NCBI GenBank assembly: GCA_963818505.1
Contig: CAWFSJ010000005.1
Span: forward strand, 1,178,001 to 1,242,000
Source: JADKAV01 sp963818505
GTDB taxonomy: Bacteria; Actinomycetota; Actinomycetes; S36-B12; UBA10799
DNA: 64,000 bases
Direction of reading: 5' to 3'
Position 1 is the first letter of the stretch. Each line of letters opens with the position of its first letter. The translations under genes and the position numbers were made by a program. This document shows, piece after piece, positions 1-8,898 of this stretch. The notes under the pieces are model-generated. The model did no database searches. It saw only the letters and a list, made by a program, of their open reading frames with translations, and was not told the origin of the DNA.

Positions 1-459
1 GACCGCCTTGACGCGCTGCAGTTCGCCGTCGAGGTTCTGGCTGAACTGGGCCTGATCGCCGCGGTGTCGCAGGTGTACGAGACGGACCCGGTCGGCGGAC
101 CCGAGCAGCCGGACTACCTCAATGCCGTGGTCGTACTGGACACAGACCAAACACCTGAGCAGGTGCTGGCGGCTGCACACCGCGCTGAACAGGGGAAGGC
201 CCGCACGCGGCAGGTGCGTTGGGGGGCGCGAACGCTGGACGTGGATGTGCTGGCCTACGGGGATCTGGTCAGGGTTGAACCTGAACTGACTTTGCCCCAC
301 CCGCGGGCAGCGGAACGAGCGTTCGTGATGATCCCGTGGGCGCAGATAGACCCTGAATTCCGGCTACCGGACGGCCGCACGGTTGCCGAGGTCCGGGCAC
401 TGCTGTCCGACGACGGCGTTCGCCGGATCGGCCGGCATCTGCGTACAGTGGAGCCGTGA
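1..459 (+). CDS. folK: 6-hydroxymethyl-7,8-dihydropterin pyrophosphokinase, 5' end missing
   Basis: The frame is open from the first base, so the N-terminus lies outside the window. FolK transfers pyrophosphate from ATP to 6-hydroxymethyl-dihydropterin in folate synthesis. The visible 152 residues carry the family signatures in order: SQVYETDPVGGPEQPDYLNA (substrate pocket), RWGARTLDVDVLAYG (the RWGPRxLDLDIL motif with its Mg-binding Asp pair) and LPHPRAAERAFVMIPW. The gene overlaps the next one by GTGA, an arrangement usual in actinobacterial folate operons. Family assignment is secure; only the start is missing. Confidence 0.95.
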   Translation, partial: DRLDALQFAVEVLAELGLIAAVSQVYETDPVGGPEQPDYLNAVVVLDTDQTPEQVLAAAHRAEQGKARTRQVRWGARTLDVDVLAYGDLVRVEPELTLPHPRAAERAFVMIPWAQIDPEFRLPDGRTVAEVRALLSDDGVRRIGRHLRTVEP

Positions 460-956
460 CACCGACCAGCGCGCGCCTGCTAGTCACACTCGGTGTCCTC
501 GGCGCGGTGGGTGGCTGGGTCGTCGCCGACCTGATCGACCGGATCGCCGGACGCACGGTGCCTGTTCCTTGGACCGCACCGGCAACCTTGTTCATCCTCG
601 CGATCGCGCTGGTCATCTGGGCGTTCGGGATGCGACGCAAACTCAGTGAAGGCCCAGTCGACCCGTTCGTGGCAGCACGCACGGCGGCGTTGGCGATGGC
701 GGCCTCTCGAACCGGTGCGATTGCAACAGGGGTGTACGCGGGCTTCCTCGTGTGGTTCGCCGGACAGTGGTTCATCGAGATCTCCCGGTACCGCGGTTAC
801 GCCTCCTTGGCCGCGGTCATCGCAGGCCTCGGGGTTGTTGCAGCTGCCCTGTGGCTGGAGCGGATCTGCCGGATCAAGGGCGATTCCGACGACGATGATG
901 ACGGGCACACCGACACCGACTCCAGCGCCGATTGGGTGCATCCGAGGGTCGGCTAG
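456..956 (+). CDS. DUF3180 family membrane protein
   Basis: This 166-residue membrane protein begins with a GTG that overlaps the folK stop codon, so the two are translationally coupled. It has about four hydrophobic segments (roughly residues 7-25, 40-60, 88-108 and 118-138). The C-terminus is acidic, with a run of Asp residues near 143-149. Position directly behind folK and the size fit the actinobacterial DUF3180 family. The molecular role is not known; the constant linkage to folate genes suggests a connection with that locus but proves nothing. Confidence 0.8.
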   Translation: MTPTSARLLVTLGVLGAVGGWVVADLIDRIAGRTVPVPWTAPATLFILAIALVIWAFGMRRKLSEGPVDPFVAARTAALAMAASRTGAIATGVYAGFLVWFAGQWFIEISRYRGYASLAAVIAGLGVVAAALWLERICRIKGDSDDDDDGHTDTDSSADWVHPRVG

Positions 957-965
957 AGTCGGGGC

Positions 966-1250
966 ATGGCCCAGGCTCTTGAGGATCTCCCGTACGAAGA
1001 ACTGCGACACCAGGCGTTCGAACTTGCGGAGAAACGCCACGACATCAGCTTCTTCTACGACCTGCTGACCCACACCCAGTCCCTGGAGAACGTGTCCGAC
1101 GAGGGCGGGTCACTCGGCGACATCTCCGGCTCGCTGGTCGGGTTGATCAACGCGGCCAAGGAGGCCTTCGGTCACGAGCAGGTCGGCGACCTTGAGCCTC
1201 TGTTCGTGGCCCGTTTCGCCACCTACATCCGCGAGCACGGCGGGAAGTAA
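966..1250 (+). CDS. small conserved hypothetical protein
   Basis: A soluble 94-residue protein starting at ATG 9 bp after the DUF3180 gene, probably the last gene of the folate operon. It is rich in charged residues and looks mostly helical, with ELRHQAFELAEKRHDISFFYDLL near the start and DEGGSLGDISGS in the middle. No signal peptide, membrane segment or catalytic motif is visible. I do not recognise a named function. Gene position and an intact, codon-biased frame support it being real. Confidence 0.7.
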   Translation: MAQALEDLPYEELRHQAFELAEKRHDISFFYDLLTHTQSLENVSDEGGSLGDISGSLVGLINAAKEAFGHEQVGDLEPLFVARFATYIREHGGK

Positions 1251-1269
1251 CCCTGCGCCTCTTCGTTTG

Positions 1270-1381
1270 TGACGTTGTTGCGGGCCGGCCTGGCCGGTTG
1301 TTGTCTTGTTGCTGAGTTTCGGGGTTGGAATCGGCAACAACGCGACAGTGGAGATTCGCGGGCCGTAACAACGCGACAATC
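1270..1381. repeat. ~112-bp palindrome-rich repeat, copy 1 of 2
   Basis: This stretch between convergent genes contains several copies of the core GTTGTTGC and its complement GCAACAACGCGAC, giving nested inverted repeats (for example GTTGTCTTGTTGC against GCAACAACGCGAC). A related copy with the same order of arms lies at 57011-57124. Both contain the block TCGGCAACAACGCGACA followed about 25 bp later by GTAACAAC. As RNA it would fold into a branched hairpin. It may act as a bidirectional terminator, but the duplication at a distant locus points to a repeat family. Confidence 0.7.
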
Positions 1382-1413
1382 CAAGGCACTGGCGGCCAGA
1401 CGCAGCCCCCCGA

Positions 1414-2361
1414 TCAAGCCTGAGACGCCTGCATCAACCGGTCGATGTCGGCGATCCGCACGGCTTGCCCGCCCGGTGTGACCCGGGCCAGGCTCGTCGG
1501 CGACTGCAGCACAGCGGCCAGCAGGTCGTACATGGAAGAGTCCTGCGCCACGTCGATCACACCGTCCCCGGGTTCCACAGTGTCCGGTCCAAGCGCGGCC
1601 ACCGGGATGGCACTGACGCGAAGGCGCTTGATCGCCCGGTCGGAGCCCACGAAATCAGCGACGAAGTCCGAGGTCGGGAATCCCAGGATCACCGCGGGCC
1701 GGTCGAACTGCTCCAAATAGCCGCCCTGCTTCATCACCGCGATCCGGTCGCCGAGTTTGACGGCCTCGTCGATGTCGTGGGTGACCAGGACCACGGTCTT
1801 GCGCACCCTGGCGTGAAGCGCGAGGAACTCGTCCTGCAGACGCTCGCGCGCGATCGGGTCGACGGCGCCGAAGGGCTCATCCATGAGCATCACCGGGGGG
1901 TCCGCGGCGAGTGCCCGTGCCACGCCGACGCGCTGGCGCTGCCCGCCGGAGAGCTGGTGCGGGTAGCGGTCGCCGAACGTGTCCGGGTCGAGGTCGACCA
2001 GTTCCAACATCTCGTCCACGCGAGTGGCGATCTTCGCCTTGTCCCAGCCCAGCAGGCGGCAGACCGTGGCCACGTTTCGCCTCACGGTGTAGTGCGGGAA
2101 CAGGCCCGCGTTCTGGATGACGTAGCCGATGCGGCGTCGCAACTCCTGCACATCAAGGGCTGTCACGTCCTCGCCGGCGACCTGGATGCTGCCGCCGGTC
2201 GGTTCGATCAGCCGGTTGATCATCCGCATGGTGGTGGTCTTGCCGCACCCGGACGGGCCGACCAGCGCGCAGATCAGGCCCTCGTCCACTTCCAGGTTCA
2301 GGTTGTGCACCGCGACCGTGCCGTCGGGGTACTGCTTGGTGACGTCCTGCAGGGAGATCAT
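1414..2361 (-). CDS. glycine betaine/osmoprotectant ABC transporter ATP-binding protein
   Basis: A 315-residue ATPase that would power import of glycine betaine, choline or a similar quaternary amine. Walker A is GPSGCGKTT (residues 35-43), the signature LSGGQRQR begins at 137, Walker B is VMLMDEP (157-163) and the H-loop is VTHDIDEA. A regulatory extension follows the nucleotide-binding domain, ending with a CBS-like stretch, as in OpuCA/ProV proteins. I chose ATG 2361 because the ABC fold begins immediately (MISLQDVTKQYPDG); the frame is open further upstream but without homology. The gene is divergent from the permease at 2420, with 58 bp between the starts for shared control. Confidence 0.92.
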   Translation of the reverse strand: MISLQDVTKQYPDGTVAVHNLNLEVDEGLICALVGPSGCGKTTTMRMINRLIEPTGGSIQVAGEDVTALDVQELRRRIGYVIQNAGLFPHYTVRRNVATVCRLLGWDKAKIATRVDEMLELVDLDPDTFGDRYPHQLSGGQRQRVGVARALAADPPVMLMDEPFGAVDPIARERLQDEFLALHARVRKTVVLVTHDIDEAVKLGDRIAVMKQGGYLEQFDRPAVILGFPTSDFVADFVGSDRAIKRLRVSAIPVAALGPDTVEPGDGVIDVAQDSSMYDLLAAVLQSPTSLARVTPGGQAVRIADIDRLMQASQA

Positions 2362-2419
2362 GGCGCGACCGTACCGCAGGGGGTCCCTGCGTGCAGCGAT
2401 CTGCGCTACGGTCGGGCAC

Positions 2420-3097
2420 ATGCTGGATGTGCTCGCCGACGCGAGTAACCCCTGGTTGTCCTGGAAGTACGTCCAGAACAACTGGGAGGAGTTGGTCGCG
2501 GCCGGTCAGGAGCACATCTTCTTGACGGTGGCTTCGGTGGTGCTCGCGATCATCGTGGCGATCCCATTGGCGATGCTCATCCGTAAGGCACCTGTGCTGT
2601 CCGGACCGATCTTGGGCCTGTCCGGGATCCTCTACACAATCCCCTCGCTGGCCCTGATCTCATTGCTGTGGCCGGTGTTCGGGCTCAGCCCCTGGACGGT
2701 CATCATCGCGCTGGCGGTGTATGCGCTGCTGGTCGTATTGCGCAACATCGTGGTCGGCCTGCAGCAGGTGCCCAGCGACGTGCTCGACGCCGCCAACGGT
2801 ATGGGTCTGACCGACCGGCAGATCCTCGCGCGAGTGTCGCTGCCGCTGGCCTTGCCCACGATCCTGGCCGGGATCAGGATCGCGACCGTGAGCACCGTTG
2901 GCATGGTGACCATCGGGGCACTGGTTGGCTACGGCGGCTTCGGGACCTTGATCCTCTCCGGGTTCCAGAACAACTTCTGGCACGCGCAGATCCTGACCGC
3001 GACTCTGTGTTGCGTACTGCTCGCGGTGGTGTTCGAACTACTGCTGCTGGTCGTTGAACGTGTGGCCGCGCCTTGGACGAAGAAGCAGGCGGCGTGA
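2420..3097 (+). CDS. osmoprotectant ABC transporter permease (first)
   Basis: A 225-residue inner-membrane permease of the OpuCB/ProW type, with about six membrane segments. The cytoplasmic coupling loop that meets the ATPase reads DAANGMGLTDRQILARVSLP, the EAA-like motif of this family. The start ATG is the first in a plausible position; the upstream frame is antisense to the ATPase gene. Its TGA stop overlaps the ATG of the second permease (TGATG), so the two permeases are coupled. Together with the divergent ATPase and the lipoprotein at 4747 they make a complete importer. Confidence 0.92.
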   Translation: MLDVLADASNPWLSWKYVQNNWEELVAAGQEHIFLTVASVVLAIIVAIPLAMLIRKAPVLSGPILGLSGILYTIPSLALISLLWPVFGLSPWTVIIALAVYALLVVLRNIVVGLQQVPSDVLDAANGMGLTDRQILARVSLPLALPTILAGIRIATVSTVGMVTIGALVGYGGFGTLILSGFQNNFWHAQILTATLCCVLLAVVFELLLLVVERVAAPWTKKQAA

Positions 3098-3795
3098 TGG
3101 GCATCATCGAGTGGTTCACGGACCCGGCCAACTGGACCGGCGAGAACGGCATTCCCGTGCGCACGTGGGAGCAGATCCAGATCAGCCTGTGGGCCATGGC
3201 CATCGCGCTGGTCATCGCGCTGCCGGTGGCATTGACTCTCGGTCACCTGCGCAAGGGCATGTTCCTGGCCACCAACATCGGCAACGTCGGCCGCGCAGTG
3301 CCGACCCTCGGCGTACTGACGATCCTGGCGTCGATCCCGCAGATCGGCATCGGCAACCTGGCTGCGATCCTGGCCCTGGCGTTGTTCGCAATTCCGCCTG
3401 TCCTGACCAACACGTACACCGGTCTGGCCGGTGTCGATGACGAGGTGCGCGACGCAGCGCGCGGCATGGGGATGGGCGGGCTGTCGATCCTGTCCCGCGT
3501 CGAAGTGCCCCTGGCCGTCCCGCTGATCGCTGCCGGGATCCGCACCGCCACGGTGCAGGTCGTGGCCACGGCTTCGCTGGCCGCACTGGTCGGAAGCGGT
3601 GGCTTGGGCCGCTACGTCGTGGACGGTTTCGCCCTGCAGGACAACACGCTGATCCTCGCCGGCGCGATCTTGACCGCGGCATTGGCCATCATCGCCGAAC
3701 TGTTCCTGTCAGGAGTTCAGCGCTGGGTCACGCCGAAGGGTCTGCGGGAACAGACCCGCGCGGAGATGGAGATGCAGGAGATCCCGGCGGGTTAG
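3097..3795 (+). CDS. osmoprotectant ABC transporter permease (second)
   Basis: A 232-residue permease paralogous to the preceding one (OpuCD type). The coupling loop is DAARGMGMGGLSILSRVEVP, and there are about five to six membrane segments between residues 27 and 205, followed by a short charged tail. The start overlaps the stop of the first permease. The gene ends convergently with the protease gene at 3792, sharing four bases. A two-permease arrangement is typical of OpuC/ProU-like importers in Gram-positive bacteria. Confidence 0.92.
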   Translation: MGIIEWFTDPANWTGENGIPVRTWEQIQISLWAMAIALVIALPVALTLGHLRKGMFLATNIGNVGRAVPTLGVLTILASIPQIGIGNLAAILALALFAIPPVLTNTYTGLAGVDDEVRDAARGMGMGGLSILSRVEVPLAVPLIAAGIRTATVQVVATASLAALVGSGGLGRYVVDGFALQDNTLILAGAILTAALAIIAELFLSGVQRWVTPKGLREQTRAEMEMQEIPAG

Positions 3796-4658
3796 GCCAC
3801 TGCCCCGCGCAGCGTGCCCTGAACCGGCGCGAGGAAGGGCTTCAGCCAGTCCTGCACCACCGGGATGTCCACACGCTGGTAACCGTCGATGTAGCGGCAG
3901 TTGGCGGTGTACCCGTAGCTGGTGACGCCGACGATCTGTTCGGTCCCCGCGGCGTTGGGCAGGAAGGCCGGTCCACCGGAGTCCCCGTTGCAGGTGCCCC
4001 CCGCGCCGAGGATGTTGTTCGGGTTGCCGTTCATCTGCAGGATCTGGTCGGTGAGCTTCTGGCCGTTGGAGGTGGTCACTCGACGAATGAGCGGCAATCC
4101 GAAGGGGGTGGGCTTCTGTGGGCCGCTGGCTGGCTTGCGAACCTCGACGCCGTAGCCGACGAGGGTGAAGATCGTCTTGCTCAGTTTCGGCGGCGCCACA
4201 GCGTCGAGTGAGTTGACCGGGGCCAGTACTGCGGGCTTCGGGTCGGTCACGGACTGGTCCAGCACGATCACCCCGACGTCGTTCCAGTTCTTCAGGTCGG
4301 TGAACCCGGAGTAGGCGGGGTGCGTGTGGGCTTTGCCCAGGACGTATCCATCCTCTGCGGCCTCGAAACCCTTGGCCGGATCGGCGGCGACGGGAAGCGG
4401 CAGCTTAGGCGCCGGATTGAACGTCACCGCGACCTTGCCGACCACACCTTCTGTGCAGTGCGCCGCGGTCAGAACGACCGTCTCGCTGATCAGGGTTCCG
4501 GTGCAGCGGTAGCGGCCGTCCTTGTCGTACGCGACGACCAGGCCCACGTTGGGGTGACCCTGATCATCGGGTGTGCCGCCGGTGATGGCCTGCGCAGGAA
4601 GGGCAGCCGCGCCCGAGACGATAGCGGCGGCGGTGAGGGTGGCCAGGTAACGGCGCAT
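3792..4658 (-). CDS. secreted trypsin-like serine protease
   Basis: A 288-residue S1-family protease with a Sec signal peptide (residues 1-24, cleavage after AQA). The mature protein begins with an ITGGTPDDQGHPNVGL-like trypsin N-terminus. The catalytic triad is visible: His67 in LTAAHC, Asp127 in NWNDVGVIVLD and Ser227 in GTCNGDSGGPAF. The Cys pairs around His67 and Ser227 would form the usual disulfides. It lies between the permeases and the binding protein of the osmoprotectant transporter on the opposite strand, so a functional link is unlikely. The substrate is unknown; the active site looks intact. Confidence 0.93.
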   Translation of the reverse strand: MRRYLATLTAAAIVSGAAALPAQAITGGTPDDQGHPNVGLVVAYDKDGRYRCTGTLISETVVLTAAHCTEGVVGKVAVTFNPAPKLPLPVAADPAKGFEAAEDGYVLGKAHTHPAYSGFTDLKNWNDVGVIVLDQSVTDPKPAVLAPVNSLDAVAPPKLSKTIFTLVGYGVEVRKPASGPQKPTPFGLPLIRRVTTSNGQKLTDQILQMNGNPNNILGAGGTCNGDSGGPAFLPNAAGTEQIVGVTSYGYTANCRYIDGYQRVDIPVVQDWLKPFLAPVQGTLRGAVA

Positions 4659-4746
4659 CGGATCTCCAAGGGTTCGATCGAGCCCCTAGGCTAACCCGGC
4701 GAGTTCGTGGACCGATCGCGAACCCGCATTGTGGTTGGATGGGCGC

Positions 4747-5694
4747 ATGACAGCGCGACGCTTCTCGAAATTGACCCTCCTCGCTGCCGGCGCCCTGGTG
4801 CTGGCGGCCTGCAGTTCTGGCGGCGGTGACACCGACGCCAGCGCCTCCCCGGCAGACGGCGGCGCTCCGGTGACCATCGCGACGACCAACTTCTCCGAGA
4901 CGAAGATCCTGGCCTCCATGTACCAGCAGGTGCTGCAGGCCAAGGGCATCGACGCCTCAATCAAGGAACTGACCACCCGGGAGGTGATCGTCCCCGCTCT
5001 GGAGAAGGGCGAGGTGCAACTGACACCCGAGTACCTGGGCAGCCTCACCGAGTTCCTGAACAAGGAGGTCAACGGACCCGACGCCGCGCAGGTGGCCAGC
5101 GGTGACGCCGATGCCACCTTCACCGAGGCACAGAAATTGGCCGAGCAGCAGGGTCTGACGCTACTAACCCCCTCGCCCGCGCAGGACCAGAACTCGTTCG
5201 CGGTGACCTCCGACTTCGCAAGCCAGAACAACCTCACGACGCTGACCCAGCTCGGTGAGTACTCCCAGGCCTCACCCATCACCCTCGGCGGCCCGCCGGA
5301 GTGCCCGAAGCGGCCCTTCTGCCAGCCGGGTCTGGAAGAGACCTACAACGTCAAGGTCGGGTCGTTCGTCCCGCTGGACGCGGGCGGGCCGTTGACGATT
5401 CAGGCGCTCAAGCAGGGCAAGGTCAACGTGGGTCTCGTCTTCTCCTCGTCGGGTTCGGTCTCGGCCAACGACCTGGTGGTGCTTGAGGACGACAAGGGCC
5501 TGCAGACCGCGGAGAACATCCTGCCGGCGCTCAACACCGAAGCTGTGACGGACACGATCACCGCCGCGCTTGACCCCGTGTCAGCGGCGCTGACCACCGA
5601 CGAGCTCCAGCAGCTCAACGCGCAGGTCGAGATCGACCGTGAGAGCCCGGAGACGGTGGCCACCAACTGGCTGACTGAGAAGGGCCTGCTCTAA
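4747..5694 (+). CDS. glycine betaine/osmoprotectant-binding lipoprotein
   Basis: A 315-residue periplasmic-type binding protein (OpuAC/OpuCC family) with a lipoprotein signal ending LVLAAC, lipidated Cys22. After a Ser/Gly/Ala linker the ligand domain starts with PVTIATTNFSETKILASMY, typical of quaternary-amine-binding proteins. I chose ATG 4747 because it gives a proper basic N-region followed by the hydrophobic core; the codons before it do not. It completes the importer encoded at 1414-3795 although the protease gene separates them. Ligand identity (betaine, choline, carnitine or proline betaine) cannot be read from the sequence. Confidence 0.92.
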   Translation: MTARRFSKLTLLAAGALVLAACSSGGGDTDASASPADGGAPVTIATTNFSETKILASMYQQVLQAKGIDASIKELTTREVIVPALEKGEVQLTPEYLGSLTEFLNKEVNGPDAAQVASGDADATFTEAQKLAEQQGLTLLTPSPAQDQNSFAVTSDFASQNNLTTLTQLGEYSQASPITLGGPPECPKRPFCQPGLEETYNVKVGSFVPLDAGGPLTIQALKQGKVNVGLVFSSSGSVSANDLVVLEDDKGLQTAENILPALNTEAVTDTITAALDPVSAALTTDELQQLNAQVEIDRESPETVATNWLTEKGLL

Positions 5695-5719
5695 GTAACT
5701 CTGCTGGGCGCCGGGGGCT

Positions 5720-6739
5720 CTACTTGTCCATGTCCCCGGCGACCAGCAGGAAGCTCATCAACGCCGCCGGCAGGTCCTCGAGCCGCGTCCCAGGCAGGCA
5801 CGCACCGAGCGCGGCCGCGTTGTTGAAGCTGGCCGACCGCAGTTTCATACGCCACGGGACGACGTCCCCGTGAGACACGATCCACCACCCGTTGACTCCG
5901 GAACCAGTTTCGCTCGCGCCGTAGTACTCGCCCTCGGGCAACCGGATCGTGCGCGGGAGTTTCGTGTCGATCTGTCCGGCCGGGACCTGCACGCAGCGCA
6001 GGTAGTCGCACGAGACACGGACCTCCTGGGCCAGGCACTGCATCCGGGCTTGTGCGTCGCCGGCTTCGCTTGTCACGTGCGGCAGGTAGTGACGCAGATC
6101 CCGGTCCCACCCGCTGGCTCGCGCGACGACCCCGCTGGTGGCGAACGCGACGGCCTGCTCTCTGCTGAGGAACGCCACGCCGGTCAACGCCGGACTCACA
6201 GCCTCCAGCGCGTCAAGCCCGGCCTCGCACTGCTCAAGGGGGAGGCCGGCCAGCCAGCCGTCGTCCATGTCCAGGCTCAGACCACCGATCCGCACAATCA
6301 TCAGGTGCATACGCGCGCCAGTGAACAGGTCGAGGGCGTGCGTCAGGTCGGCTCGGGCTGCACGCATGGTTGTGGCGTCTGCGCCGAGTGCCGCCACGGT
6401 TTCGCCCAGCCAGAAGAGGTGGTGGTTGATCCGGCACACCTCGCTGATGACCGTGCGCAGGACCGCCGCGCGCTCGGGCACTTGGATCCCCAGGGCCTCC
6501 TCCATGACCCGCGCCGCGCTCATCTCGCCGTCGAAACTGCTCAACCAATCGTGGCGGTTGGCCAATGACAGGATCTGGCGGTAGTCGCGGGACTCGAACA
6601 GCTTCTCCGCGCCCCTGTGCATGAGCCCGGTGACGACCTCGGCCCGCTCGATCCGCCCGTCCACCACACTCGCGCGGATACGCATCAAACCGTGCCCGGC
6701 AGGGTGCGACGGCGGAAGCGGGATGTCGACGATCTCCAC
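5720..6739 (-). CDS. stand-alone NuoD-like (complex I 49-kDa / hydrogenase large-subunit family) protein
   Basis: A 339-residue protein related to NADH dehydrogenase subunit D and [NiFe] hydrogenase large subunits. Recognisable blocks are TGLMHRGAEKLFESRDY (NuoD TGLLHRGxEKL), the middle helix SEVCRINHHLFWLG, and the C-terminal LPEGEYYGASETGSG with PWRMKLRSASFNN. No CxxC nickel ligands are present, as in true NuoD. It is shorter than usual NuoD and no other complex I gene is nearby, so it is an orphan of unknown partner. GTG 6739 is chosen because codons upstream run into the 68-bp repeat. It may be an ancillary subunit or a repurposed protein. Confidence 0.75.
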   Translation of the reverse strand: MEIVDIPLPPSHPAGHGLMRIRASVVDGRIERAEVVTGLMHRGAEKLFESRDYRQILSLANRHDWLSSFDGEMSAARVMEEALGIQVPERAAVLRTVISEVCRINHHLFWLGETVAALGADATTMRAARADLTHALDLFTGARMHLMIVRIGGLSLDMDDGWLAGLPLEQCEAGLDALEAVSPALTGVAFLSREQAVAFATSGVVARASGWDRDLRHYLPHVTSEAGDAQARMQCLAQEVRVSCDYLRCVQVPAGQIDTKLPRTIRLPEGEYYGASETGSGVNGWWIVSHGDVVPWRMKLRSASFNNAAALGACLPGTRLEDLPAALMSFLLVAGDMDK

Positions 6740-6772
6740 GGGCCCATCGTGACAGAGCGCCCTTGCGTCCTG

Positions 6773-6840
6773 GTTAGAGGTTGTGCTGTTGGTTAGCAAA
6801 CACACGCGTGGATTCTCTAACCAACAGCACAACCTCTAAC
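6773..6840. repeat. 68-bp palindromic repeat, copy 1 of 7
   Basis: A near-perfect inverted repeat whose left arm begins GTTAGAGGTTGTGCTGTTGG and whose right arm is its complement, with ACGCGT at the centre. This copy has central divergence (AGCAAACACACGCGTGGATT). It lies between two genes on the minus strand: past the end of the hydrolase gene's neighbour and 33 bp upstream of the NuoD-like start. Other copies are at 18934, 25211, 45223, 50173, 52859 and 58452. Confidence 0.95.
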
Positions 6841-6847
6841 CAAGCGG

Positions 6848-8824
6848 TCACTCCGCGAGCTTCTCCACCTCTTCGGGTGTGACCTCGTGGCCGACCCACT
6901 CGCTAACCCGCTTCTCGACCTTCTCCTCGGCCTCTGTGCGCTTGTCCTCCGGGGCCGCGGCCGCCGCTCCCCAATCACGCTGTACCGCGAAGTGCAGGTC
7001 GCGGCTGCGCAGCGCCTCCTGCATACGGGCGAACTGCTCGTCGTCGGCATGCAGCCCGAACACCTGGCGGATGGCCTCCGGAATCTCGCGGTGATAGTCG
7101 TGCCCGCCTTCGTCAAAGTCCCCCGGCGTCGGGTTGAGCGCGTTCTGCATGTCCAGGAACGTGGCGAAGAACGTGACCACCGGTTGCCATGCTGTGCCCC
7201 TGGGCGATCCGGGCGGGCGCTTGGCGTCGGGTCCGAGCCATGCTGGCTGGCGCCAAACCAACGATGGGCCGAACTTGGGAATCGGGTCGTCACCGTTCTG
7301 CAGCAGCAGGTATCGCACCTCGTCGCGCTGAGCGTCCGAGAGCCCTCGCCAGTCGCGCACCGCGCGGGGGAGGAACGCCTTGCCCGGTCCGATCGCCGGC
7401 ACCTGAGCCACTGAGCGGTCCCCCCAGATCTCGTCGCGCCACTTGGTCGCATTCGGTGTTCCGATCCAAACCGCCGCCTCAAGCCCGATGCCGGTCGGGC
7501 CGGTGATGCCCTGGCCGCGGAACATCTCCTGGCTGACCTGTGAGCCCAGGCTTTCACCGAACATCATGAAGCGTGGGCGCTGGTCGACCGGGCGCTTCAG
7601 CAGGCGATCGATGATGCCGTTGATCACCATCCGGGTCTGGCGCGTGCCCATTCCCACGCGGTTCAGCGACAGGGCCGAGGGCAGCACCGAGTACTGGATC
7701 GCGGCGGAGGCACAGTCTCCGCGCGCCAGGTACTCGTAGGTGTCGGTGGCCACGTAGTTGACGTAGCCCGAGCCCGTGGGGGAGAAGAGGGCGAAGACCG
7801 GCCGGTCCAGCGCCCCCGTGCGATCGATCTCGGCAAGCAGCAGTTCGGCGCGTTCCTCCTCGGTGTCGGCGCCGGTGATGGGTGAGTAGACACGGATCGG
7901 CTGCTTGGCGGGCTCGCCCATCACCGCGGTGATCTGTTCGGGCGTCAAAGCCTCGCGCAACCACCGGCCGGGCTCGCGGCTCTGCTTCTCCCAGGGGATC
8001 AACGAACCGGGCCCGCCGGTAACTTCGGGCAGAGTCGGGGCTTCCAAGTTGGACACGTCGGCCTGACTGCCCGCGACGGCCAGTTTGCGGTCGACCAGAG
8101 TCACCGCGCCCCAACCTGCAGCGGCCAGCGCGGCGAAGGACGCCAAACGCCCGGCAGTGCGGTGGTCGGCGGCCTGTCCACCCAGCACGGCGGCAGCCAC
8201 CCGCGACAGCCCCTTGCTCAATTTCGCCTCGCCGTGACCAGCGACGATGAGCAGACCGGTGGTGACGGTGGCTGCCGCGATCGCTCTGGGCGGGGAAACG
8301 CTTCGGGTGATGTTCTCGTGTGCGCGCCCATCAGTGGCATCCATGGAGCCCACGACAGATCTGTGGATGGTTGCGTAGCCCGTGCCGGCGAGTGTCGCGG
8401 CGGTCGCGGTTGTGACCACGGAGCGATGGCCCGGCACGTAGCGGGTTGCGGCCGCTGCCAGTCCAGCGGCACCCGCAGCGCCGTACCCCGAGGCCGCGAG
8501 ACGGGCGAATGCGCGACCGGGCCGTTCGTGTTCCTGGTACGGCAGTGTCTTGATCACGGCGGCGCCAATCGCAACGGCCGCCGTGTCCACCACCAGACTC
8601 GAGTGAAGACCGGTCTTGCCGAACCTGCGCGCCACCGCCCTCAACAAGGAGTGCGCCGAAGTCCCCCAGCCGTAGCCTGAGGCGCCCGCGACTCCGGACA
8701 GGATCGCCTGGTCCCGGGTCGCGCGAGTCAGCAGGTTCGGCTGGAAGGAGCGCCCGGTCATGAACGCGCCTAGCAGGATGCCGGCTTGGGCGGAGAGATC
8801 GAGGTCTTCGTTCGCATCAGTCAC
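6848..8824 (-). CDS. membrane-anchored alpha/beta-hydrolase (Abhydrolase_9-like)
   Basis: A 658-residue protein with an N-terminal half of several hydrophobic helices (roughly residues 15-250) and a C-terminal alpha/beta-hydrolase domain. The nucleophile elbow is FGESLGSQ with Ser near residue 425; a possible acid/His pair lies near GDDPIPKFG and FDEGGHDYH. This layout fits the actinobacterial membrane alpha/beta-hydrolase family (PF10081 with its N-terminal partner domain), whose substrates are unknown. I chose GTG 8824; a TTG at 8866 would add 14 unconvincing residues. Downstream lies a 68-bp repeat. Confidence 0.82.
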   Translation of the reverse strand: MTDANEDLDLSAQAGILLGAFMTGRSFQPNLLTRATRDQAILSGVAGASGYGWGTSAHSLLRAVARRFGKTGLHSSLVVDTAAVAIGAAVIKTLPYQEHERPGRAFARLAASGYGAAGAAGLAAAATRYVPGHRSVVTTATAATLAGTGYATIHRSVVGSMDATDGRAHENITRSVSPPRAIAAATVTTGLLIVAGHGEAKLSKGLSRVAAAVLGGQAADHRTAGRLASFAALAAAGWGAVTLVDRKLAVAGSQADVSNLEAPTLPEVTGGPGSLIPWEKQSREPGRWLREALTPEQITAVMGEPAKQPIRVYSPITGADTEEERAELLLAEIDRTGALDRPVFALFSPTGSGYVNYVATDTYEYLARGDCASAAIQYSVLPSALSLNRVGMGTRQTRMVINGIIDRLLKRPVDQRPRFMMFGESLGSQVSQEMFRGQGITGPTGIGLEAAVWIGTPNATKWRDEIWGDRSVAQVPAIGPGKAFLPRAVRDWRGLSDAQRDEVRYLLLQNGDDPIPKFGPSLVWRQPAWLGPDAKRPPGSPRGTAWQPVVTFFATFLDMQNALNPTPGDFDEGGHDYHREIPEAIRQVFGLHADDEQFARMQEALRSRDLHFAVQRDWGAAAAAPEDKRTEAEEKVEKRVSEWVGHEVTPEEVEKLAE

Positions 8825-8898
8825 GGGACACAGTCTGCCAAGTTCGGCGCCCGGTGGTTCCCCCAAAGCGTGGGAAAGACCGATCGCCCGATAGCTGT

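Noticed and set aside
6773..6840. Terminal inverted repeats of an insertion sequence
   Set aside because: No transposase-like frame lies between any two copies, and each copy is a complete palindrome by itself.
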